A stretch of DNA of 54,655 bases from Flavobacterium bizetiae (lineage in GTDB: Bacteria > Bacteroidota > Bacteroidia > Flavobacteriales > Flavobacteriaceae): contig NZ_CADCSU010000174.1 in NCBI RefSeq assembly GCF_902804475.1, positions 1 through 54,655 on the forward strand. The letters are read 5' to 3'. The notes beneath the pieces were generated by a model. It was not told the DNA's origin. It made no database searches and worked only from the letters and a program-made list of their open reading frames with translations. Positions 43,277-52,545 of this stretch are shown here, in pieces. Within the stretch, counting starts at the first letter, position 1. The number at the start of each line of letters is the position of its first letter. A program made the translations under genes and the position numbers.

Positions 43277-44545
43277 ATGGAAAACTACAGCATTATTATA
43301 TTTATACTCGCCATTGTTATAGGACTATCTGCCTTTGCTGATAAAGCTAAACTTCCTTATCATATTCTATTGGTTATCGTAGGAATCGCCATTGGTTTTA
43401 TTCCCACCATGAGCGAAATCGAAATCAATCCTGAAATCATATTCCTGATATTTCTTCCGCCATTATTATACGATGCCTCTTTTAATATTTCTCCAAAAGA
43501 TTTTAAAACCAACATCAATACCATTGGAACCTTAGCCGTTTCATTAGTTTTTCTTACCGCGGCAGGAATTGCGGTTGTAGCCTACTATATAATTCCCGGA
43601 ATGACGTGGCCACTAGCATTTGTACTAGGAGCAATACTTTCGGCTACTGACGCCGTTGCTGCAATCAGCGTAACAAAAGGATTAAAATTATCACATAAAA
43701 CCTTAACCATTTTAGAAGGCGAAAGTCTTATAAATGATGCCTCTGCACTTGTTGCCTATCGTTTTGCCGTTGCCGCGGTAATGGGATCATCCTTTATCAT
43801 CTGGAAAGCTACTTTAGAATTCATCTTGTTATTAGGCGGTGGTTTTTTAGTGGGTTTCACTTTGGCAAAAATTCTGGCTTTCATTTTAAACCGCGTGCAA
43901 AAAAATATAAACGTAACAATAAGTTTTATGCTTTTAATGCCATTTGTAGCCTATTTGGTTGCAGAAAACTTACATGTATCAGGAGTTATTGCCGTTGTTG
44001 TTTTAGGACTTACCATAGCCCGTTTTAGCAAAAAAATATTTCCGGAAAGTTTAAAGAACCAATCCAGAAGTCTTTGGGACATTATTATTTTCTTGCTTAA
44101 CGGATTAATCTTCATCTTAATTGGACTTAACTTTCGTTATGTATTAAAACATATTGATAACGGGATGGTATTGCCTTATATTGGCTATGCTGTTATTATC
44201 ACAATTGTAGCTTTATTAATAAGAATGGCAAGGATATTTCTTCAAAAAATAAATCTTCAAAAAGCCTTTCAAAATACCAAACGAAAAAGAAGAGTCAGCG
44301 AACATGCTCTTCTTGACACCAACAACAGTATTATATTAAGTTGGTCAGGAATGCGGGGTATTGTTTCTCTGGCCATTGCAATTGGTATTCCAAAACAACT
44401 TGAAGACGGAACTCCTTTTCCGGAACGCGATGCGATCATTTTTATTTCTGTTGCCGTTGTATTGCTAACGCTTATTGGGCAGGGGCTCACTTTGCCATGG
44501 ATCGTAAAAAAATTAAATCTTAAACAAGAAGAATCGCAATCATAA
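43277..44545 (+). CDS. CPA1-type sodium/proton antiporter
   Basis: This 422-residue inner-membrane protein has about 12 hydrophobic helices. The CPA1 signature residues are present: ATDAVAAISV and EGESLINDASALVAYRF, the latter with the Asn-Asp pair used for ion exchange. MRGIVSLAIAIGIP in a late helix is also typical. There is no large C-terminal regulatory domain, so it is a short NhaP-like form. It is expected to export sodium or potassium for protons. It follows the TlpA gene by 6 bp. Confidence 0.93.
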   Translation: MENYSIIIFILAIVIGLSAFADKAKLPYHILLVIVGIAIGFIPTMSEIEINPEIIFLIFLPPLLYDASFNISPKDFKTNINTIGTLAVSLVFLTAAGIAVVAYYIIPGMTWPLAFVLGAILSATDAVAAISVTKGLKLSHKTLTILEGESLINDASALVAYRFAVAAVMGSSFIIWKATLEFILLLGGGFLVGFTLAKILAFILNRVQKNINVTISFMLLMPFVAYLVAENLHVSGVIAVVVLGLTIARFSKKIFPESLKNQSRSLWDIIIFLLNGLIFILIGLNFRYVLKHIDNGMVLPYIGYAVIITIVALLIRMARIFLQKINLQKAFQNTKRKRRVSEHALLDTNNSIILSWSGMRGIVSLAIAIGIPKQLEDGTPFPERDAIIFISVAVVLLTLIGQGLTLPWIVKKLNLKQEESQS

Positions 44546-44578
44546 TTTTCTAAAAATCCATATTGAATTACAGACTTC

Positions 44579-44607
44579 AAAACATTTAATGGTTTGTAAT
44601 GTTTTTT
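44579..44607 (+). terminator. Hairpin terminator after the antiporter
   Basis: AAAACATT pairs with AATGTTTT across an 11-bp loop, followed by further T. It is a weak but plausible terminator. Confidence 0.6.
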
Positions 44608-44654
44608 CTATATTTTTACTCAGATAAAACATTAACTAAACCAAAACCAATTTA

Positions 44655-45317
44655 ATGAATGACAATTTAAAGTATACTGCCAAATTATTTAGCAGTGCAA
44701 CATTTAGCTTTTTCAAAATAAACATTATCGGACAATTTTTATATGCTCTTATAGGAGTTTTTACACTTTGTACCATAGTCTATCAATCAGGAACCGGCAT
44801 GGGACACGTTACCGGAGGAGCTGCTATAATGCTGTTATTTGCACTTAGACCTATTGGTTTTGGCTTAACAGTAATCTCTATATTTGCCGGCCCGTTTTTA
44901 TTATTTACTTTGGGTAATAAATATATAATGTCAAAAATCATTAATAAATTAATATTAGACAAAGGCGAAGTTTTACTTTTTCCTATAATTGATAAAGTGA
45001 TCGACAAATTCAAATCAAAACAACCTGAGTTATTAAAAACAGGAGCAGACAAAGCTATGCTTCAATTAAAATTAATACAAGCGTTTAAAGATTCTGATGA
45101 GAACAAATGGGTTAAAAAAATATTGATTTACGGACTTAAAAAAATAAGCCTTGACGAAGTAGATTTTAAAGATGAAAATGTAAGCTTTTCAGATATTATC
45201 AAAAATAAAATCATAACAGGCTTAAAAAATGTTTCGCAACCCAGCAGAAACTTTTTCTGGATCATTCTTGGAGTACAAATTATTCTCCTGATTTTGATTC
45301 TTACTCAAGTTATCTAA
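44655..45317 (+). CDS. Membrane protein of unknown function (220 aa)
   Basis: No family recognised. There are three or four hydrophobic segments: about residues 23-44 (INIIGQFLYALIGVFTLCTI), 58-72, 75-92 and a C-terminal anchor (FFWIILGVQIILLILILTQ). Between them lies a helical, Lys-rich cytosolic region (KLILDKGEVLLFPIIDKVID through ISLDEVDFKDENVS). It is followed after 24 bp by another membrane protein gene, so the two may be a pair. Confidence 0.75.
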   Translation: MNDNLKYTAKLFSSATFSFFKINIIGQFLYALIGVFTLCTIVYQSGTGMGHVTGGAAIMLLFALRPIGFGLTVISIFAGPFLLFTLGNKYIMSKIINKLILDKGEVLLFPIIDKVIDKFKSKQPELLKTGADKAMLQLKLIQAFKDSDENKWVKKILIYGLKKISLDEVDFKDENVSFSDIIKNKIITGLKNVSQPSRNFFWIILGVQIILLILILTQVI

Positions 45318-45341
45318 TCCAAAAACATACAGAATAATACC

Positions 45342-45809
45342 ATGAATCACGAATTAGAAAGTCATTTTGACGAATTTGACAAAGCACCTGTAATTAGGCG
45401 AAAACTATTACCGTGGTGGATTAAAACCTTTTGCTGGATTTTTATGATTTTAAGTGTTTGCGCCATTGCATCTGTTATTACGAACTTTTTTATTCCAAAT
45501 GTAAATCTTTCTCTTTATGGCTTTTCAAGCAATACTGCCTTTTCAGGAATAGGAGTTTTTATTATTGCAGTTATGATTTTTAAAGGTTTTGCTGCATATT
45601 CAATTTGGTTCGAAAAGCCCAATGCAATTTCAATAGGCAAAATAGATGCCATTTGCGGAATCGTAATTTGCATTGTTTCTATGTTTGCGCTGCCTCTTGT
45701 AGATAATAACATCCATTTTTCTATAAGATTAGAAATACTTTTACTTATTCCCTATTACAGAAAACTGAATAAAATTGAGTACGAATGGGATAATCTGGAA
45801 AGCCTATAA
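45342..45809 (+). CDS. Membrane protein of unknown function (155 aa)
   Basis: A 155-residue protein whose first ~24 residues are charged and cytosolic (MNHELESHFDEFDKAPVIRR). It then has about four membrane helices (WIKTFCWIFMILSVCAIASV, GIGVFIIAVMIFKGFAAYSI, DAICGIVICIVSMFALPL and a weaker last segment). The C-terminal part EYEWDNLESL is acidic. No family recognised. It lies 24 bp after the 220-residue membrane protein gene and is probably in the same operon. Confidence 0.75.
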   Translation: MNHELESHFDEFDKAPVIRRKLLPWWIKTFCWIFMILSVCAIASVITNFFIPNVNLSLYGFSSNTAFSGIGVFIIAVMIFKGFAAYSIWFEKPNAISIGKIDAICGIVICIVSMFALPLVDNNIHFSIRLEILLLIPYYRKLNKIEYEWDNLESL

Positions 45810-45898
45810 AATATGCTTATTGCATACTTTAAGATTTTCTAAGAAACAGTTTATTATTTTATTTGTAATTTCGATTTTCATTAAAATACAAACAAAAA

Positions 45899-46336
45899 AT
45901 GGCTTCATTTATTAAAGAAATATCTTTTCGCTGGTCAGATCTTGACCCTAATTTTCATGTTCGTCACAGTGCTTATTACGATTTTGGTGCGCAACATCGT
46001 ATCGAAATTCTTGAAGAACTCGGGCTTACTTTAAGAGTAATGCAAACACAAGGTTTTGGACCCGTTTTATTTAGAGAAGAATGTGTTTTTAGAAAAGAAT
46101 TAAAACTTTCTGATAAGATATTCCTTCACACCAAAACATCAAAAATGAAAGCCGATGCATCGCGTTGGTCGATCATTCACGAATTTAGAAGAGAAGACGA
46201 TACACTTTGTGCTGTTATTACTGTTGATGGTGCCTGGATGGATACTAAGCTTCGTAAATTAGCCTCTCCTACACCCGAAATTGCAATTCAGGCCTTGAGT
46301 ATTTTCCCAAAAAGTGATGATTTTGTAGACTTATAA
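45899..46336 (+). CDS. 4HBT-family acyl-CoA thioesterase
   Basis: This 145-residue hot-dog-fold protein resembles YbgC/FadM-type thioesterases. The RWSDLDPNFHVRHSAYYDFG stretch carries the catalytic Asp and the conserved Asn-x-H-V element, followed by the hot-dog helix (HRIEILEELGLTLRVM) and strands with ECVFRKELKLSDKIFLHTK. It would hydrolyse an acyl-CoA in the cytosol; chain preference is unknown. It is a single gene followed by a terminator. Confidence 0.9.
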   Translation: MASFIKEISFRWSDLDPNFHVRHSAYYDFGAQHRIEILEELGLTLRVMQTQGFGPVLFREECVFRKELKLSDKIFLHTKTSKMKADASRWSIIHEFRREDDTLCAVITVDGAWMDTKLRKLASPTPEIAIQALSIFPKSDDFVDL

Positions 46337-46362
46337 AATAAAATTCATTTTCTTAACTTTAT

Positions 46363-46409
46363 AAAATCCAAAAAGCTATAATTTAAATATATGTTTTTTG
46401 GATTTTTTC
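46363..46409 (+). terminator. Intrinsic terminator after the thioesterase gene
   Basis: AAAATCCAAAAA pairs with TTTTTGGATTTT around a 20-bp loop, followed by a T-run. Confidence 0.8.
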
Positions 46410-46476
46410 TTTTCAGTATTAAACCATTCTTTTTAAAATTGTCATTTAGATATCTCTTAATTATATTTAATAACAA

Positions 46477-46484
46477 TAACTTTG
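46477..46484 (+). promoter_or_regulatory. -7 box upstream of the MscS gene
   Basis: TAACTTTG is an exact TAnnTTTG match, 32 bp before the ATG at 46517. Confidence 0.55.
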
Positions 46485-46516
46485 TTAAACTAGAAATTTA
46501 AAAATATTAAAAGCTT

Positions 46517-47353
46517 ATGTTCGACTTTGCAAAAGACTTTAGAATAGGCATAATTATTTCTATAATTGCACTTACCACAATTATTTTAGGAGCAGTTACA
46601 GATAAAGTATTACGCTATTTTTTGTACAGAAAACTAAGTAATAAAGAATATGACGCAACAGGTTTCAAGTTCTTAAAACATTTAATAATAACTGTAATTT
46701 ATATTCTTGGATTTGCTTTTGCCTTGATTCAAATTCCTGAATTTAGAATTATTGGTCATTCTTTTTTGGCAGGTGCAGGTGTTATATCAATCGTAGCAGG
46801 TTTGGCTTCGCAACAAGCATTAAGTAATATCGTAAGCGGAATTTTTTTGGTAATTTTTAAACCCTTCCGAATCAATGATAAAATCACAATCAATAATTTT
46901 GTTGGTACAGTTGAAGATATCAATTTAAGACAAGTCGTTTTAAAAGATGCGGAAAACAATCGAATCATAATTCCAAACTCCGTAATAAGCGCTCAGATTA
47001 TTGTAAACACCAATATGCATGATACCAAATGCTGTAAAATAATCGAAATAGGAATTGGTTACGAATCTAATGTCGAAGAAGCATTAGAAATTATGAAAGA
47101 AGAGGTTGCCAAACATCCCCTATTTATAGATACCAGAACAGCCGAAGATAAAAAACAAAAAAAGCAATTGGTTACAGCCCGTGTTGTGGCATTGGCAGAT
47201 TCAAGTGTAACGCTAAAGGTCTGGGCATGGTCAAAAAATTCAACAGATGGCTTTGTTATGTATTGTGATTTACTGCAAAGCATCAAAAAACGCTTCGACG
47301 AAGCAGCAATAGACATTCCGTATCCGCAAAGGGTAATTACCATAAAGAAATAA
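46517..47353 (+). CDS. MscS-family mechanosensitive ion channel
   Basis: This 278-residue inner-membrane channel has three N-terminal helices. The pore helix carries GAGVISIVAGLASQQALSNI followed by the MscS signature IFLVIFKPFRINDKITI. A cytosolic beta domain (VGTVEDINLRQVVLKDAENN) and mixed C-terminal domain follow. The size matches small MscS. It opens on membrane tension to release solutes under hypo-osmotic shock. Its stop is 6 bp before the next gene, so they are likely co-transcribed. Confidence 0.95.
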   Translation: MFDFAKDFRIGIIISIIALTTIILGAVTDKVLRYFLYRKLSNKEYDATGFKFLKHLIITVIYILGFAFALIQIPEFRIIGHSFLAGAGVISIVAGLASQQALSNIVSGIFLVIFKPFRINDKITINNFVGTVEDINLRQVVLKDAENNRIIIPNSVISAQIIVNTNMHDTKCCKIIEIGIGYESNVEEALEIMKEEVAKHPLFIDTRTAEDKKQKKQLVTARVVALADSSVTLKVWAWSKNSTDGFVMYCDLLQSIKKRFDEAAIDIPYPQRVITIKK

Positions 47354-47359
47354 TTTAAA

Positions 47360-48202
47360 ATGAAAACCGCAGCAATTGTACCTATTGAGACCTTACACCT
47401 TTTCCCTATTCTCGATACACTATTAATTGATCTTTTAAAATCATTAACCGAAGAAGAATGGCACGCCCAAACCATAGCAAAAAAGTGGCTGGTAAAAGAT
47501 GTTGCCTCTCATTTACTTGATGGCAATTTAAGAGCATTATCGATGTCCAGAGACCGGTATTTTGGAGAAAAACCGGAAAATATCAATTCTTACAGTGATT
47601 TAGTTGATTATCTAAATCAGCTTAATATGACCTGGACAAATGCTACAAAAAGACTCAGTCCGAATGTAATAACCCATTTGCTGGAAAGCAGCGGAAAAGA
47701 ATATTATGCCCATTTACAAACTTTAGAGCCATTTGAAAATGCATTGTTTTCAGTTGCGTGGGCAGGCGAAGAAACCTCTTTTAACTGGTTTCATATTGCA
47801 AGGGAATATACCGAAAAGTTTCTGCACCAACAGCAAATTAGAGATGCTGTAGGCAAAGAAGCACTTTTAACAAAAGAGTTCTTCTATCCTTTTATGCACA
47901 TTTTTATGCAGGCTTTGCCTAACGCATATAAAAATACAAAAGCAGAAAAAGGTACAGTTGTAACCCTAATTGTCGATACAGAAATTGGAGGTCAATGGAG
48001 CATTATCAAAGAAGATGAAAACTGGAAATTTATTAATGCCGCTGATCTTAAATCAAATGCAGTTTTAAAAATTCAGCCCCATGATGCATGGTTATTATTT
48101 TCTAAAGGAATCAAACCGCAAGATGCAAAAGAAAAAGTTGAAATTACCGGAGATACAGAACTTGCCGAAATTGCGTTAAATATTGTGGCAGTAATGGCAT
48201 AA
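47360..48202 (+). CDS. Maleylpyruvate isomerase N-terminal domain (DinB-like) protein
   Basis: This 280-residue cytosolic protein has a DinB/maleylpyruvate-isomerase-like four-helix bundle in the N-terminal half (WHAQTIAKKWLVKDVASHLL with its conserved His, and FNWFHIAREYTEKFLHQQQI). The C-terminal SCP2-like domain is rich in beta structure (VVTLIVDTEIGGQWSIIKED, ADLKSNAVLKIQPHDAWLLF). Members use mycothiol, bacillithiol or other thiols for isomerase or transferase reactions; the substrate is unknown here. It follows the MscS gene by 6 bp. Confidence 0.82.
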   Translation: MKTAAIVPIETLHLFPILDTLLIDLLKSLTEEEWHAQTIAKKWLVKDVASHLLDGNLRALSMSRDRYFGEKPENINSYSDLVDYLNQLNMTWTNATKRLSPNVITHLLESSGKEYYAHLQTLEPFENALFSVAWAGEETSFNWFHIAREYTEKFLHQQQIRDAVGKEALLTKEFFYPFMHIFMQALPNAYKNTKAEKGTVVTLIVDTEIGGQWSIIKEDENWKFINAADLKSNAVLKIQPHDAWLLFSKGIKPQDAKEKVEITGDTELAEIALNIVAVMA

Positions 48203-48307
48203 TTGTAACAGTTTTCATTTATTTTCTGATAATTTTAAGACTTTAAACTTTGCTTTTCAAAATGCATAGCGGTAAATTTATAATCCTTAATAAAAATCAG
48301 CAGCTAC

Positions 48308-49300
48308 ATGAAAACTATAAAACTCCTTATATTATTGCTCCCTCTTTTTTGCTTTTCGCAGCAGGAAAAAATAAAGCAATTAGACATTAATTTAACCAAT
48401 TACGAATATTCCTTTCCTGTACAGTTTTTAGAATTGAGCAATCAGCGCCAATATTTGAAAATGGCTTATATGGATATTAAACCTGATAATTACAACAATA
48501 AAAACATTGTATTACTTCACGGAAAAAACTTTAACGGTGCTTATTGGGAAACGACTATAAAAGCCCTGACCAAAGAAGGCTTTAGAGTAATTGTTCCCGA
48601 CCAGATAGGCTTTGGAAAATCATCAAAACCGGATAATTTTCAATATACTTTTCAACAGTTGACAGAGAATACAAAAAAACTCTTAGATCATTTAGGAATC
48701 GAAAAAACAACCATATTAGGACATTCTATGGGTGGAATGTTAGCCACAAGATTTGCTCTGATGTATCCTGAAACAACTGAAAAATTAGTTCTCGAAAACC
48801 CAATTGGTTTAGAAGACTGGAAACTTGTTGTTCCGTATAAACCTGTAGATTGGTGGTACGAATCTGAATTGAAACAAAATTATCAGAATATTAAAAGCTA
48901 CCAAATGGCCAATTATTATGATGGAAAATGGAATGCCGATTTCCAGAAATGGGCTGAACTTGGTGCAGGCTGGACAACAGCTCCCGATTATGCAAGAGTC
49001 GCCTGGAACTCAGCTTTGATGTATGATATGATTTTTACACAACCCGTTTTATACGAATTTAAAAACATCAAAAGTCCAACGCTTTTAATCATCGGAACAA
49101 GAGATAAAACCGCAATAGGAAAACCTTTGGTTGCTGAAGAAGTCAGAAAAACAATGGGTAACTATCTCGAATTGGGTAAAAAAACGCAAAAAGCCATCCC
49201 AAATGCAAAATTAGTCGAAGTTGCAAATACCGGACATTTACCGCATATTGAATCTTTCGATCAATTTATAAAACCATTAATCGTATTTTTGAAATCATAA
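48308..49300 (+). CDS. Secreted alpha/beta hydrolase
   Basis: This 330-residue exported alpha/beta-fold hydrolase has signal peptide MKTIKLLILLLPLFCFS. The oxyanion-hole strand is VLLHGKNFNGAYW, the nucleophile elbow GHSMGGM has Ser140, and the acid Asp lies in IIGTRDKTAIG and the His in NTGHLPHIES. The cap region (about 165-235) is rich in Trp and Tyr. It resembles haloalkane dehalogenase/epoxide hydrolase-type or ester-cleaving enzymes; the substrate cannot be determined. It is a single gene; a large palindrome follows at 49313. Confidence 0.9.
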   Translation: MKTIKLLILLLPLFCFSQQEKIKQLDINLTNYEYSFPVQFLELSNQRQYLKMAYMDIKPDNYNNKNIVLLHGKNFNGAYWETTIKALTKEGFRVIVPDQIGFGKSSKPDNFQYTFQQLTENTKKLLDHLGIEKTTILGHSMGGMLATRFALMYPETTEKLVLENPIGLEDWKLVVPYKPVDWWYESELKQNYQNIKSYQMANYYDGKWNADFQKWAELGAGWTTAPDYARVAWNSALMYDMIFTQPVLYEFKNIKSPTLLIIGTRDKTAIGKPLVAEEVRKTMGNYLELGKKTQKAIPNAKLVEVANTGHLPHIESFDQFIKPLIVFLKS

Positions 49301-49312
49301 TTTATTTTATTC

Positions 49313-49395
49313 GCCACGAATTTCACGAATTAACACAAATTAATATTTAAAAGTATTACTAAGAAAAATTAGTGCTAATTCGTGAAATTTGTGGC
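49313..49395. repeat. CACGAATT-type imperfect palindrome
   Basis: The left arm GCCACGAATTTCACGAATTA and the right arm TAATTCGTGAAATTTGTGGC are nearly complementary; inner words AACACAAATT and AATTAGTGCT extend the stem. This 83-bp intergenic element is related in layout to the CACAGATT palindromes at 13465 and 52482. The upstream part of the frame through it (from 49372) is not a true coding extension. Confidence 0.88.
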
Positions 49396-49422
49396 AAACC
49401 CTTAACTTTAAAACTAAAACAC

Positions 49423-49812
49423 ATGTTTACAATCGAACAAATAAAAGAAGCACATGCCAAAGTACAAAACGGTGCAGATTTTCCAAATTATATACAAGAC
49501 CTGATTATTTTGGGCGTAAAAGGATACGACACCTTTGTAAATAACGGAAATGTAGAATATTACGGCGTAAACAATTACACCGTATCAGCAGATGAAAAAT
49601 ATCCTGAAATTCAGGTCGCTCCTGTTGCCAATAAAGAGCGTTTTATAGAATTTCTGGTAATGCACCAGGACGGTCAGACTGATTATTTAACTTTCTGCAA
49701 CCATGCCGCACAATCCGGAATTGCCAAATGGCGCGTTGATATTATCGAAATGACTTGTACGTATTTCGACAAATCCGGTAATGAAATATTAATCGAAAAA
49801 ATTCCTGACTAA
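49423..49812 (+). CDS. DUF1398-family protein
   Basis: This small cytosolic protein has 129 residues from ATG 49423. The pattern MFTIEQIKEAHAKVQNGADF through LGVKGYDTFVNNGNVEYYG and the FCNHAAQSGIAKWRVD motif match the DUF1398/YbcV family. Function unknown. The frame is open back to 49372, but that segment lies in the repeat palindrome, so the later start is chosen. A ThuA gene follows after 32 bp. Confidence 0.88.
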   Translation: MFTIEQIKEAHAKVQNGADFPNYIQDLIILGVKGYDTFVNNGNVEYYGVNNYTVSADEKYPEIQVAPVANKERFIEFLVMHQDGQTDYLTFCNHAAQSGIAKWRVDIIEMTCTYFDKSGNEILIEKIPD

Positions 49813-49844
49813 CCTCAAAAAACTAATTAACTAAACCAAACCAC

Positions 49845-50708
49845 ATGTTATTTTTAGATAAAAAAAAGAAAACCATTTCTGGAAAAATCATTCTAATTGC
49901 ATTATTATCCATTTGCTTCTTCGGTTTTGCCCAGCATAAAAAAACAAGTTCTAAATTTAAAGTAATTGCTTTTTATACGGCAAAAAATGATCAGGCACAC
50001 ATAAGTTTTGTACACGAAGCCAATAAATGGTTTCCAAAAGTCGCCGAACAAAATCATTTCGAATACGATTCAACCAGCAATTGGGATAATTTAAACGCAA
50101 AATTTTTATCAAAATATCAAGTGGTTTTGTTTTTAGATACAAGACCTGAAACACCATCTCAGCGAGAAGCCTTTCAGAAATACATGGAAAATGGCGGTGG
50201 TTTTATAGGATTTCATTTTTCGGCATTTGCGTTAAACGATTCTGCTTATCCGCAAAACTGGAACTGGTATCATAATACCTTTTTAGGTTCTGGCGAATAT
50301 GGCAGTAATACTTGGCGACCAACATCGGCAGTTTTACGAATAGAAAATCAGCATCCCTCTACTAAAAACATTCCTAAAACATTCAAATCTGCGCCAAACG
50401 AATGGTACAGATGGAGCAATGATTTGAGAAAAAATTCCGATATCAAAATTCTTGTCGCGATCGACGAAAGCAGCTTTCCGTTAGGAACAGGTCCTAAACA
50501 AAACGAAATTTGGCATAGCGGCTATTATCCTGTAGTATGGACCAATAAAAACTATAAAATGCTTTATGTAAATATGGGACATAATGATATCGATTACGAA
50601 CACGGAACCAATAAAACACTTTCATATACATTCGAAAACGAACCACAACGTCAGTTAATTCTAAACGGATTACTTTGGTTAGGTAATTCTAAAAAGCAAG
50701 CAAAATAG
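49845..50708 (+). CDS. ThuA-domain protein
   Basis: This 287-residue exported protein has a signal or anchor segment (about residues 14-29, KIILIALLSICFFGFA) and a ThuA-like glutamine-amidotransferase fold: YQVVLFLDTRPETPSQREAF, GGGFIGFHFSAFAL and the late PVVWTNKNYKMLYVNMGHND. ThuA-type proteins are linked to trehalose and other sugar use in some bacteria but lack a proven general activity. It lies between DUF1398 and a lipoprotein gene. Confidence 0.88.
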   Translation: MLFLDKKKKTISGKIILIALLSICFFGFAQHKKTSSKFKVIAFYTAKNDQAHISFVHEANKWFPKVAEQNHFEYDSTSNWDNLNAKFLSKYQVVLFLDTRPETPSQREAFQKYMENGGGFIGFHFSAFALNDSAYPQNWNWYHNTFLGSGEYGSNTWRPTSAVLRIENQHPSTKNIPKTFKSAPNEWYRWSNDLRKNSDIKILVAIDESSFPLGTGPKQNEIWHSGYYPVVWTNKNYKMLYVNMGHNDIDYEHGTNKTLSYTFENEPQRQLILNGLLWLGNSKKQAK

Positions 50709-50747
50709 AGCAATCAAATAAAACTAATACCAGGAAATTATCATTTA

Positions 50748-51554
50748 ATGAAAACTAAAATTGCCTTCGTTTTTTTTACACTTTTAGCATTCTCCTGCAA
50801 CTCAAAACAAGAAGAGAATAAAACAAATACTGTAAATAACTCTAAAAAAGAAATTGTAAACGATACTACTTCAACAACTAAAACAGCAGATGCAGTTCAT
50901 TATCAAACATCAGTTTTTGATGATCCAAAATTTGCAGATAGAATAAAAGGAGATAAAGAAAAATTAAAAAAACTTTCAGAAGAACAACTTTTTTCTGAAA
51001 TGAGTAGTAAATCAACAGCAAAGTTAAACGAAAAACAACAGCTTTTTTTCAACACAAATTCTAATTATGAATTACTCTGTTTTGCAAAAGGCAATCTGTT
51101 TCAGGAAAGTAATAACGATTATGTTTTTATTGTTTATGACAAAGAAAACATAAAAACTAAAATTTTACTTTATAATGATAAAACCAGCCAATACGCTGAA
51201 CTTTTTAAAGATATAAAAGTAGAAAACAGATTAGAAAATGCAGATTGCGGAAGTTATTCTTTTGGAACCCTTGATTATCAATTTGCAATCGAACATTTGA
51301 TTATGAACGAAGATGCCCTTAAAATAACCCCTCAATATTATTTAGAAGATGTTCCGGTAAAAATTACTGACATATCAAAAGATGACAATTTTGTACTAAA
51401 GGAAGGATGTTTTGCAAAAAATGCTTCACGAAAAAATTTAGCCAACACGCTTTGCATTTCTACAAGCCCGGTATATAGTAATTGGGAATGTTTGCAATAC
51501 AACAAAACAAACAATACTTTTTTTATTTTCTATAGTCAGGCTTTCGCCGATTAA
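50748..51554 (+). CDS. Lipoprotein of unknown function (268 aa)
   Basis: A 268-residue lipoprotein has signal MKTKIAFVFFTLLAFSC with Cys17. A Ser/Thr/Asn/Lys-rich linker follows (about 18-48), then a mixed alpha/beta domain (HYQTSVFDDPKFADRIKGDK, NDYVFIVYDKENIKTKILLY) with four Cys after the lipid site (ECLQ, GCF, DCGS, LCIS) that may form disulfides. No family recognised. It lies 39 bp after the ThuA gene. Confidence 0.75.
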   Translation: MKTKIAFVFFTLLAFSCNSKQEENKTNTVNNSKKEIVNDTTSTTKTADAVHYQTSVFDDPKFADRIKGDKEKLKKLSEEQLFSEMSSKSTAKLNEKQQLFFNTNSNYELLCFAKGNLFQESNNDYVFIVYDKENIKTKILLYNDKTSQYAELFKDIKVENRLENADCGSYSFGTLDYQFAIEHLIMNEDALKITPQYYLEDVPVKITDISKDDNFVLKEGCFAKNASRKNLANTLCISTSPVYSNWECLQYNKTNNTFFIFYSQAFAD

Positions 51555-51604
51555 TATCAGATTAAAAATAATTATTACAAGAACAAAAAGTAAAATAAAC
51601 CAAG

Positions 51605-52453
51605 ATGTCAGCTAAACTTTCTCCCATTATAAATCCGGACGAACTTTTAAACATAAAAGATTCATCTGAACTTATTTTAATCGATGCCAGAGCCGGAATC
51701 AATGCTCAGGAAAATTATCAAAAAGAACATCTTAAAGGCGCTCGTTTTGTAGATTTAAATAAGGATTTAGCCACTATCGAAAATCCCGAAAATGGCGGAA
51801 GACATCCTTTGCCTTCGTTAGAAAAATTTTCTCAGGTACTTTCTAAACTTGGTATTTCGCCTTTAAGTCGCATTATAATTTATGACGATAAAAACGGATC
51901 CAATGCCGCAGCAAGATTTTGGTGGATGTTACGCGCCATTGGTCATGAAAAAGTCCAGGTTTTAAACGGAGGTTTACAAGCTACAATACAAATTGGTTTT
52001 CCTGTAAATTCAGAATTAGAAACTTTTGAGCCCACAGAAAAATATCCAGTTACAGAATGGAAATTAGCGCAAGCCGATATTGATGAAGTCGAAAAAGCGC
52101 GAAAAAACGACGAAAGTATCGTAATCGATGTAAGAGACAAAAATCGTTTTGATGGCTTAACAGAACCGCTTGATTTAATCGCAGGACATATTCCCGGCGC
52201 CGTTAACGTTCCCTTTAGCGAAAACTTAGACGAAGATGGTTTTTACAAATCTGCTGAAGTTTTAGCAGAGAAATACTCAAAAATTACAGGAAATAAAAAT
52301 CCAGAAAATATAATTGTGCATTGTGGTTCAGGCGTTACAGCTTGCCATACTTTGCTGGCGATGGATTATGCAGGACTTGCAATTCCGAAACTATACGTAG
52401 GATCGTGGAGCGAATGGTCAAGAAACGATCGCGAATTGGCAACAAAAAAATAA
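51605..52453 (+). CDS. Sulfurtransferase (mercaptopyruvate-type, two rhodanese domains)
   Basis: This 282-residue protein has two tandem rhodanese domains. The N-terminal one is inactive (no Cys in its loop; IIIYDDKNGSNAAARFWWML). The C-terminal one holds Cys240 in the loop CGSGVTA, the mercaptopyruvate-sulfurtransferase type of SseA rather than the CRKGVTA rhodanese loop. It would transfer sulfur from 3-mercaptopyruvate in the cytosol. It precedes a palindromic repeat and the ABC ATPase gene. Confidence 0.93.
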   Translation: MSAKLSPIINPDELLNIKDSSELILIDARAGINAQENYQKEHLKGARFVDLNKDLATIENPENGGRHPLPSLEKFSQVLSKLGISPLSRIIIYDDKNGSNAAARFWWMLRAIGHEKVQVLNGGLQATIQIGFPVNSELETFEPTEKYPVTEWKLAQADIDEVEKARKNDESIVIDVRDKNRFDGLTEPLDLIAGHIPGAVNVPFSENLDEDGFYKSAEVLAEKYSKITGNKNPENIIVHCGSGVTACHTLLAMDYAGLAIPKLYVGSWSEWSRNDRELATKK

Positions 52454-52481
52454 ATTAAAAAACATTTAAGGAATAGGTAAT

Positions 52482-52545
52482 GCCACAGATTAAAAAGATT
52501 AAAAAGATTAAAAGGATTAATCACTCTAATCTTTTAATCTGTGGC
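52482..52545. repeat. CACAGATT palindrome with tandem GATTAAAAA words
   Basis: The left arm GCCACAGATTAAAAAGATTA and the right arm TAATCTTTTAATCTGTGGC are nearly perfect complements. Between them the word GATTAAAAA repeats. The frame from 52480 uses this palindrome as a false N terminus (residues such as KKIKKIKRIN), so the CDS start is set after it. Confidence 0.9.

Noticed and set aside
49372..49422. N-terminal extension of the DUF1398 protein
   Set aside because: It lies in the right arm of the 49313-49395 palindrome; the family begins at the MFTIEQIK position.
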